In this document: positions 58,049 through 64,000 of the stretch, piece after piece
Numbering within the stretch: the first letter of the stretch is position 1
Layout: each line of letters opens with the position of its first letter
Assembly: GCA_023397655.1 (NCBI GenBank)
Contig: JAEWTW010000026.1
Location: 62,001 to 126,000 of the forward strand
Length of the DNA: 64,000 nt
Reading direction: 5' to 3'
Source: Bacillota bacterium
Lineage (GTDB): Bacteria; Bacillota; Clostridia; Christensenellales; SZUA-584
Position numbers and translations under genes: made by a program
The notes under the pieces: model-generated
Told to the model about the DNA's origin: nothing
Seen by the model: only the letters and a program-made list of their open reading frames with translations
Database searches by the model: none

Positions 58049-59341
58049 CTACATCGTTTGATCTTGAAGTCTTCTGAGCTTCACAAGCGTCGAATTTTCA
58101 TCGAGCTCAACCATATCGTAGGTGATAATAGTATCCTTCGCAACATCGCATTTCAATATGGCACCATATGCCAGCCCAACCGGCAGCATATTGCCTTCCT
58201 TCGCCACCTCGAAGAGATCGATCGATGCACGGTAGCAGAACTCGCCGATGCGGTCCAGCACCTGCCCTGCTTTAAGATCGGTTTTGGCTACGGTGATGCA
58301 TTCGGAAATGAGTTTCTTGCCCGGATATCCCGTGGATTCGCCGTAGATGACTTCCTGAGCGACAGTCAACGGCACCTCGACGCTGCACAGGTGATACGGG
58401 CGCAGCAGCAGATAGTTAGGGCCAGGGCCCATGTCGCGCTGCAGGAAACCTTCGCGCAGCTTCTCATTTTCTGTTTGTATGATCACGAACACGCCCGGGT
58501 TGATGTCGCCGATACCGAAATCAACAACACCTTCTTTTTTTAATATGCCGCCTTGCTCTTCAAGGCTGAAAACTTTGGTGAGTTCCTTAATATTGACCTT
58601 GGGGCCATGCATGCCGCACACATCGGGAACCAATCCTGTGGCGTTCGACACTGCGGCCATCTCGACCATGGTTTTGGACCCATCCACGAACTCCACCAGC
58701 ATGCGCGCCGACATCTTGCGCGCTGCCGCTTTGCCGGCCCATTCCTCATCACCCGGCGTCGCGTATATGTTAAGCGGGTTATTCTTTCCCTTGCCGGCTG
58801 CAACGATCTTATACCCCAGCGCGTGGGCAAATCGGTACAGTTCAATGATCGCCCCCGGCTCATCTCCTGCCGCCAGCGAGTAAACAACACCTTTCTCATT
58901 GGCCTTTTGTCTTAAAATCGGTCCAATTGTGATGTCACATTCCACATTCATCATAACCACGTGCTTATGGTTTTCAAAACAGAGAAGGCTGATATCGGCG
59001 CCCATCTGCGGCAGACCCGTTGCGTCTATCACAGCATGCACCATAGGCAGCCGCACCGCAACGCTGTAATCAGTCGTTGCAACTTTCGCGCCTTCCTTTA
59101 CAGCGCGCTCCGCCTCTGCCAAATCATTGGTCTCAACAATTTTGCCTTCGTAGCCTGCCGCCCGGTATGCGCTGACAACTCTTTCTGTTGTAAGATCAAC
59201 CGCCGCCGCAATCTCCATGCCAGTCATCATCCCCACCTGGATGATGATCTCAGTCCCCATCTGACCGGTTCCGATAAGGCTAACCTTTACCTCGTCTCCC
59301 TGTTTTGCTCTCTCCTGAAGTCTTTTATCAATTTCATACAC
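58049..59341 (-). CDS. NAD(P)-binding dehydrogenase with C-terminal SAF domain
   Basis: 430 residues, GTG start with GGAGGTAAGG upstream. N-terminal Rossmann domain (VKVSLIGTGQMGTEIIIQVG) of the homoserine-dehydrogenase-like type, middle catalytic part (AAGDEPGAIIELYRFAHALG, AAGKGKNNPLN), and a C-terminal SAF domain (GKKLISECITVAKTDLKAGQ, RASIDLFEVAKEGNMLPVGL). Proteins of this make-up are found in polyol and sugar-acid operons; the reaction is not known to me. It is the first gene of the 14-gene operon, so it may act early, on the imported compound. Confidence 0.78.
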   Translation of the reverse strand: MYEIDKRLQERAKQGDEVKVSLIGTGQMGTEIIIQVGMMTGMEIAAAVDLTTERVVSAYRAAGYEGKIVETNDLAEAERAVKEGAKVATTDYSVAVRLPMVHAVIDATGLPQMGADISLLCFENHKHVVMMNVECDITIGPILRQKANEKGVVYSLAAGDEPGAIIELYRFAHALGYKIVAAGKGKNNPLNIYATPGDEEWAGKAAARKMSARMLVEFVDGSKTMVEMAAVSNATGLVPDVCGMHGPKVNIKELTKVFSLEEQGGILKKEGVVDFGIGDINPGVFVIIQTENEKLREGFLQRDMGPGPNYLLLRPYHLCSVEVPLTVAQEVIYGESTGYPGKKLISECITVAKTDLKAGQVLDRIGEFCYRASIDLFEVAKEGNMLPVGLAYGAILKCDVAKDTIITYDMVELDENSTLVKLRRLQDQTM

Positions 59342-59444
59342 AGCTAACCTTACCTCCGTTGTTAAATAAATGATCGTGCTGCATTTCGGGGCCGCTTAGG
59401 GCTGGTGTTATTGCTTGAACTTTTATCTCTTGTTTATGTGGCTC

Positions 59445-59473
59445 ATTATAATACACACGCTTCTGAAAATCAA
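59445..59473 (-). promoter_or_regulatory. Promoter of the 14-gene sugar operon
   Basis: Minus-strand TTGATT, 17-bp spacer, TATAAT. It leaves a leader of about 100 nt before the GTG start. The AT-rich stretch 59474-59746 holds no gene I can support. Confidence 0.65.
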
Positions 59474-59746
59474 TACATATTTCTATTTTATTTTTGTAAT
59501 TTGTATCATATTCGTTTTTTCTGTTTTTCGGAATAAATTCATGCACATTCCTGCATCGATGGTTAAGAACCTAAAATCTGCTCACTTATCTAGCAGGATT
59601 CCTATTGCCAAAAACTTATATAAAATATCCCAAATACCCGTGCTTCCTGCGTCTTTATCTCGATTTTAGCTGATTTTTGAAGGACTTTTCGGCGGCATGC
59701 AGAATAAATAACTCATCATGAAAAACTTATTCGAGAGGCAGATATA

Positions 59747-60838
59747 ATGGAAAATTCAATTACGTTTACACAAATTTCGAAGAGATTGGCCGAGCAAAAC
59801 CAGCCATTTAGAACAATTCCATTACATAATCAGTTTGTGATTATTGTAACAAATCGGGGAGGCCGTATTTTGGGTCCATTTAAAAACGAATCGAGTTCCG
59901 GCATACTTTGGGTTAACCAAGCTTTTTCCAGCAGCGCCGCATTTGAGAAATTTATCTCCTCGGGTGATTGGAACATAGGCGGAGACCGGCTCTGGATCGC
60001 CCCTGAAATACCCTTTTTTACGAAAGACCGTACAAACTTTTATGAGACGACGACTCCCCAGCCATCCGTTGACCCCGGCACCTACACTCTTGACGCGGCA
60101 TCAGGTGGCGTCCGGCTGTTTCAGAACGTAACCGCGGACATCTATGAATCCAACCTGAAAAGCAAATCGTTTTCCATGGAGAAACTAATAAAGCCTGCAG
60201 CCAACCCGCTCCGGAGTCTCCGCAGACATTCAGAACTTATGAAGGATGTAACTTTCTGCGGGTATCAGCAAACAGTCACGATTACTGATACTTCGCCCGA
60301 AAATCCATTTTACCTGGAAGGCTGGAATCTCTGCCAAGTTGTTCCCGGCGGAGAGGTATATACTCCGTTCAACGGAGAAATCGAGTATATCGATTATTAC
60401 GAGCCGGCAGACTCGTTGCAGACAATCGATACAAACTACGCCGTTTTGTCCGCTACAGGGAACCGCAGATACAAGGTTGGTTATCCATCCGCCATTCTGA
60501 CCGGACGTGCCGCCTATCTTCTTGCTGTTGAAAACGGTGACTATTGTCTGTATATCAAAAACTACTATAATAACCCCTCAAGCGTTTATTGCTGCGAACC
60601 GTTTGACAAACCCGGAAAAACCGGCTGCTCACTATTTGTCTATAACGACGATGGCGGTTTAGGTGGTTTTACAGAGTTTGAAAATACTTTTCAGACGATA
60701 GGCGGCGACACACAGCTCACATCATCAACCGATAGTGTACAAAACTGGTTTTATTACGGCTCATTACAGCGGATAAAAGCAATCGCCAAAGCCTTGATGG
60801 GAATTACCATTGCCGAGTCTCAACAGGATAGCATGTAA
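59747..60838 (+). CDS. DUF6786-like protein, probable galactose-mutarotase-type fold
   Basis: 363 residues. The pattern IVTNRGGRILGPF, ILWVNQAFSSSAAFEKFI and NIGGDRLWIAPEIPFFTKDR is that of the DUF6786 family, beta-sandwich proteins thought to be related to aldose epimerases; the assignment rests on recalled motifs. No signal peptide. It is alone on the plus strand between two divergent or convergent sugar operons, so a role in carbohydrate handling is likely. ATG 59747 follows GAGAGGCAG. A perfect hairpin follows the gene. Confidence 0.65.
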   Translation: MENSITFTQISKRLAEQNQPFRTIPLHNQFVIIVTNRGGRILGPFKNESSSGILWVNQAFSSSAAFEKFISSGDWNIGGDRLWIAPEIPFFTKDRTNFYETTTPQPSVDPGTYTLDAASGGVRLFQNVTADIYESNLKSKSFSMEKLIKPAANPLRSLRRHSELMKDVTFCGYQQTVTITDTSPENPFYLEGWNLCQVVPGGEVYTPFNGEIEYIDYYEPADSLQTIDTNYAVLSATGNRRYKVGYPSAILTGRAAYLLAVENGDYCLYIKNYYNNPSSVYCCEPFDKPGKTGCSLFVYNDDGGLGGFTEFENTFQTIGGDTQLTSSTDSVQNWFYYGSLQRIKAIAKALMGITIAESQQDSM

Positions 60839-60917
60839 ACGAATCCAGCCCCTATGACGGTGTCCAGCCCTTTACCGGGCCTTGGGTCACCCGCGCATCA
60901 GAAAACACCTCAGAGAC

Positions 60918-60947
60918 AGCAAAACCACCTTGCATGGTGGTTTTGCT
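60918..60947. terminator. Hairpin between convergent genes
   Basis: AGCAAAACCACC / GGTGGTTTTGCT, perfect 12-bp stem with 6-nt loop, 80 bp past the DUF6786-like gene and 125 bp past the minus-strand permease gene. No long T tract on either strand, so termination is likely but not certain. Confidence 0.55.
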
Positions 60948-61071
60948 CGCCGCGTGTTTATACTGTGATGATGAATTGTTTTTGGTTTGAACCTCAGCCA
61001 GTTTAAGTAACCGCGCCGACATAGTTGCCTTTTCGAGATATTCAGCAACTATATCCGTCAGATCCTTTTTA

Positions 61072-62190
61072 CTACATGGACAAGTCCTTACTGTTCTTGT
61101 CACTCTTGAATCTCAACCATGCGGGCAGCTGCAGATTGAAGCCACCCTTTTCGCGAATCGTCAGGACGATGCTCTGAAGCACAATAAAGAAGAATAGCAT
61201 TAACCCTGTGGTAATACTCTGCCAATATGGCTCCCTGAGTCCCGAAGCAACCACAATATTGGTAATCGTCTTTAATGAAAGTACCCCGAATAGCGTACCG
61301 ACGACGTTACCAACGCCACCGGTTAACAACGTCCCCCCGATTATAGCGGCCGCAATGGCTTGCATTTCTGCAGTTTTGGCGCTGGTGGCATCTCCCGCTC
61401 CTGTATGCAGCAGATAGACATAACCGCCGATTCCGGACAGCAAACCACACAGCAAATAGGAATAGAATTTTGTACTTTTTACATTGATACCGAGCATTAG
61501 CGAACTCTGGCTGTTACCACCCACCGCGTAAAGGTTGCGTCCGAATCGCGTCCATCTCAAAACAATAAATATAGCCAGCACGACAGCGATAGCGACCACG
61601 ACGCCCGGCTCAATTCTGGCGGGAATAAAATTGCCCGACTTTCCATAATAACCGATACCGGGTATCTCGATACGAAATTGCTTCAGAGCGACAAACGCTT
61701 CATGTGCCGCTGTGCGCGGAACCGGGCTGACCACGGTCGTCATCCCTTTTGCAAAAAACAAACCCGCTAAAGTAACGATAAAGGGTTGTATCTCCAAGTA
61801 TGATACCAACGTTCCCTGGACCAGTCCGAATGCTAATCCTATGCCCAAGGCCAAACCCACTGAACCGATGACGCTACCGCTGTGATCATCCAGATAGACA
61901 ACACAAGCCATGGTAACGAGCGCCGTCACGCATCCCACGGAAATATCGATGCCCCCGGCTATCATGACTACTGTCAGCCCGCAGGAAAGCACTATCAAAA
62001 ACGCGTTGTTGTTGAATATGTCGAGGAACTGCTGAGGATTGAGGAACCCGCCGCCCCAAACGAGCATGGCCAGACCGTACATACCAATAAAGATGCAAAT
62101 CGTTATTGTCAAAAGCAAATTGGTGTTGGAAATCGGCTCCCTGCGTCTCTTCCCCGGTAATCCTGCCAATGAATCTCTGTTATATGTCAT
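61072..62190 (-). CDS. Ribose-type ABC transporter permease
   Basis: 372 residues. Membrane segments include LLLTITICIFIGMYGLAMLV; VMIAGGIDISVGCVTALVTM is the family GGIDIS motif, and IIGGTLLTGGVGNVVGTLFG lies late. It follows another permease gene by one base and is the last gene of the unit entering from the right edge. The arrangement ATPase-permease-permease is that of YtfR-YtfT-YjfF-like sugar importers. The small reading frame at 60852-61103 that overlaps its end is not considered real. Confidence 0.88.
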   Translation of the reverse strand: MTYNRDSLAGLPGKRRREPISNTNLLLTITICIFIGMYGLAMLVWGGGFLNPQQFLDIFNNNAFLIVLSCGLTVVMIAGGIDISVGCVTALVTMACVVYLDDHSGSVIGSVGLALGIGLAFGLVQGTLVSYLEIQPFIVTLAGLFFAKGMTTVVSPVPRTAAHEAFVALKQFRIEIPGIGYYGKSGNFIPARIEPGVVVAIAVVLAIFIVLRWTRFGRNLYAVGGNSQSSLMLGINVKSTKFYSYLLCGLLSGIGGYVYLLHTGAGDATSAKTAEMQAIAAAIIGGTLLTGGVGNVVGTLFGVLSLKTITNIVVASGLREPYWQSITTGLMLFFFIVLQSIVLTIREKGGFNLQLPAWLRFKSDKNSKDLSM

Positions 62191-62191
62191 A

Positions 62192-63238
62192 TTATTCGTT
62201 CTCCGTTACTTTCGTCGATTTTCCAAACAGTTTGTCGCGCAGCGTAAAGACAAAATCCTTTACAATGGGCGAACCAATGACGACAATGACAATAATGACA
62301 ACGGCTTTATAGGCTGTTATCGATGTTGAAGGAACTTTCATGGCAAAAAGCGTCGTGGTCAGCGCCTGAATGACATACGCCCCTATCACTGAACCGGCCA
62401 AGCTGAATTTTCCGCCCCCCAGCGCATTGCCGCCTATAGCGACAGCCAAAATGGCGTCTAATTCAACATCCAACAGAAAAGTATCATGGTTGATAAGCCC
62501 TATCCTGCTGACGCCGATAGCACCGGCAATGGCGCAGCAAACGCCCAGAATCATAAATGATAACAGCTTTATCCATGGAGCATTGATTCCGTTTAAGCGA
62601 GCGGATTTTTCGTTGATCCCCACCGCCTGCGTGTACAACCCAAGATTAGTGAACCTTAAGGCAAGTGTAACCAGCAGCCCGAAAACAATGACGATAATAA
62701 TGGGGGTGTTTATGGGGACGCCCGGAATAAAAATACCTATATGGCCAAGAAGAGGGCTTTCAACCGTCGGTGTTGCGCCACCGTTTATCCAATACGCGAT
62801 CGAACGTCCGGCGGAAAACAGTATCAGAGTCGCAATCATTGGCTGTATCCTGAATGCGGCAACCAACGTGCCGTTGAAAGCACCACAAATGATGGCAGCA
62901 ACGCAGCTTGCCAAAAATGCGGCAAGAATAATCGCCATTGTAATGTCATTTTCGCGCAGCACACGGACAAATACGCTGCCTGCTATTGCCGATACTGCCC
63001 CAACGCTGATATCCTGTCCTCGCGACGATGCTGTTACCAGCGTCATGCCGATTGCCAATATAACGCGTTCAGAAGCGTTATTCAGGATACTCATGATATT
63101 ACCTTGGAGCGTATTGTTTTTAATGGTAATAGTGAAAAATCCGACATCCCTGATCAAATTAAAGACAATCAATAAAAAAAGCGCAAATAACGGGATAAAC
63201 AATTGGGATCTGGTAAATTTCCTTAAAGACTTAGCCAT
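62192..63238 (-). CDS. Ribose-type ABC transporter permease
   Basis: 348 residues. LFIPLFALFLLIVFNLIRDV begins the membrane part; ILAIGMTLVTASSRGQDISV takes the place of the usual GGIDLS (here RGQDIS), a known variation among YtfT-like permeases; AVAIGGNALGGGKFSLAGSV is near the end. Its start overlaps the ATPase gene by 8 bp. It pairs with the following permease to form the channel. Confidence 0.87.
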   Translation of the reverse strand: MAKSLRKFTRSQLFIPLFALFLLIVFNLIRDVGFFTITIKNNTLQGNIMSILNNASERVILAIGMTLVTASSRGQDISVGAVSAIAGSVFVRVLRENDITMAIILAAFLASCVAAIICGAFNGTLVAAFRIQPMIATLILFSAGRSIAYWINGGATPTVESPLLGHIGIFIPGVPINTPIIIVIVFGLLVTLALRFTNLGLYTQAVGINEKSARLNGINAPWIKLLSFMILGVCCAIAGAIGVSRIGLINHDTFLLDVELDAILAVAIGGNALGGGKFSLAGSVIGAYVIQALTTTLFAMKVPSTSITAYKAVVIIVIVVIGSPIVKDFVFTLRDKLFGKSTKVTENE

Positions 63239-64000
63239 TTTGATCTGCCTCCCCCGCTATCGTATGCATAATGTTGGCCTGTGTCATGTCCTCACCCTTG
63301 AGCTCGCCCACTATTTTACGGTCTCGCATGACGATGAGCCGTGAACAAGTGCGAAGCATCTCCTCAATTTCGGATGAAATAAACGTCACGCTGACACCAT
63401 CTTCAGCCAGTTTCAAAACAAGCTTTTGAATTTCAACTTTTGTACCGACATCGATGCCGCGTGTCGGTTCATCCAAAATAAGATACTTTGGATTGGTGAG
63501 CAGCCAGCGCGCCAGTATGACCTTTTGCTGGTTACCACCCGAAAGTGATTTTATGGGCGTGTCCGTTGAAGGCGTTTTTATTCCAAGTAATTTGATATAC
63601 TCATCAGCAAAAGCTTCCGCCTCAGATTTGGAAAACGGCCGAAAAAAGCCTTTCATGACCTGCAATGCAAGGATGATATTTGCGCGCACGGATAAATCCT
63701 CAATAATGCCATCCCGTTTTCTGTCCTCAGGCAGATACCCGATACCAAGCTTCATGGCGTCCTTGGGCCTCATTATTTTAGCGGTTCTTCCGTTTACCTT
63801 TATCCTGCCTCCGGTTATCTTATCAGCGCCGAATATCGCCCGTACGCTTTCGCTGCGGCCAGAGCCAAGAAGTCCGGTGAACCCGTTTACTTCCCCCTTG
63901 TGTATCTGGAAATCAAACGCCTTTGTCCCCTCAGCGCTGGACAGTCCATACGCTTCGAAAACGGGCGTGGCCTCTGTTTTGGCTGGTAATTCTTTTTTAT
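63231..64000 (-). CDS. Sugar ABC transporter ATPase (RbsA type), C-terminal part
   Basis: The frame stays open to the right edge, so this is the last 256 or so residues of a protein of about 500. It holds the second nucleotide-binding domain: FTGLLGSGRSESVRAIFGAD (degenerate Walker A), LSGGNQQKVILARWL, YLILDEPTRGIDVGTKVEIQ and FISSEIEEMLRTCSRLIVMR. An internal ATG at 63773 is not the start. It supplies energy for the two permeases downstream. The substrate-binding protein gene must lie outside the window. Confidence 0.92.
   Translation of the reverse strand, partial: KKELPAKTEATPVFEAYGLSSAEGTKAFDFQIHKGEVNGFTGLLGSGRSESVRAIFGADKITGGRIKVNGRTAKIMRPKDAMKLGIGYLPEDRKRDGIIEDLSVRANIILALQVMKGFFRPFSKSEAEAFADEYIKLLGIKTPSTDTPIKSLSGGNQQKVILARWLLTNPKYLILDEPTRGIDVGTKVEIQKLVLKLAEDGVSVTFISSEIEEMLRTCSRLIVMRDRKIVGELKGEDMTQANIMHTIAGEADQNG

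Noticed and set aside
59334..59546. A 70-residue minus-strand reading frame
   Set aside because: It spans the operon promoter and leader, and the first real gene begins within it in another frame.
60852..61103. An 83-residue minus-strand reading frame after the permease gene
   Set aside because: It overlaps the permease end, contains the perfect 12-bp hairpin at 60918-60947, has low-complexity composition and resembles no family.

Overview
The window looks like chromosome from a motile, anaerobic Gram-positive bacterium of the class Clostridia. The grounds are CheC/CheD-type chemotaxis genes behind sigma-D-like promoters, a GAAC-N4-GTTC LexA box, tandem glycine riboswitches with a two-subunit glycine decarboxylase (GcvPA/GcvPB), Gram-positive lipoproteins, strong Shine-Dalgarno sites and moderate GC. 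The order is uncertain. No rRNA, tRNA, CRISPR array, phage or transposase gene was recognised.

Layout. 1-2.4 kb: the start of a Fur-family regulator with its own Fur box, a TetR operon (TetR, a stand-alone ArsR-tail-like domain, a carboxymuconolactone decarboxylase-like protein, a zinc ribbon protein) and an HD-domain protein. 2.8-3.9 kb: a LacI regulator. 4.0-11.5 kb: two divergent chemotaxis operons, cheW-cheR-cheB and cheC-cheD-cheY-cheA plus an HD-GYP phosphodiesterase, separated by opposed sigma-D-like promoters. 11.6-13.8 kb: an SOS operon (dinB, small ORF, SRAP/YedK). 13.9-16.2 kb: a polar amino acid ABC importer. 16.2-22.5 kb: a surface-protein operon of five exported or membrane proteins, four sharing one beta-rich domain, placed behind a cyclic di-GMP-I (GEMM) riboswitch with a terminator. 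22.6-25.8 kb: CBS protein, ComFB-like protein, nitroreductase, zincin-like peptidase and a YihY/BrkB membrane protein.

25.8-34.7 kb is a one-carbon and glycine/serine region: gcvT, gcvH, gcvPA and gcvPB; a D-2-hydroxyacid dehydrogenase (probably serA); three complete glycine riboswitch units, one of them with no gene directly behind it; a homocysteine methyltransferase-like protein with a DUF6951-like partner; and threonine aldolase. A hairpin-rich dispersed repeat lies between gcvT and gcvH, with a second copy about 5.8 kb away. 35-43 kb holds a GyrI-like protein and a WYL regulator that share an operator, a Gfo/Idh oxidoreductase, an NlpC/P60 protein, a flavin amine oxidase, and an acyl-CoA synthetase paired with an E2-like acyltransferase whose catalytic His is replaced.

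43.5-59.3 kb is one 14-gene minus-strand unit for uptake and breakdown of an unidentified sugar, polyol or sugar acid: SAF-domain dehydrogenase, fucose-isomerase-like protein, two FGGY kinases, RpiR regulator, a ribose-type ABC importer with two different permeases, a TIM-barrel isomerase, a zinc alcohol dehydrogenase, two SIS proteins and a URO-D-like protein. 59.7-64 kb holds a DUF6786-like protein and the end of a second ribose-type ABC operon that runs off the right edge.

The most interesting theme is cyclic di-GMP. A degrading enzyme (HD-GYP, within the chemotaxis operon), an RNA sensor (GEMM riboswitch on the surface-protein operon) and a probable protein receptor (ComFB-like) lie within 13 kb, which suggests a local motile-to-attached switch.
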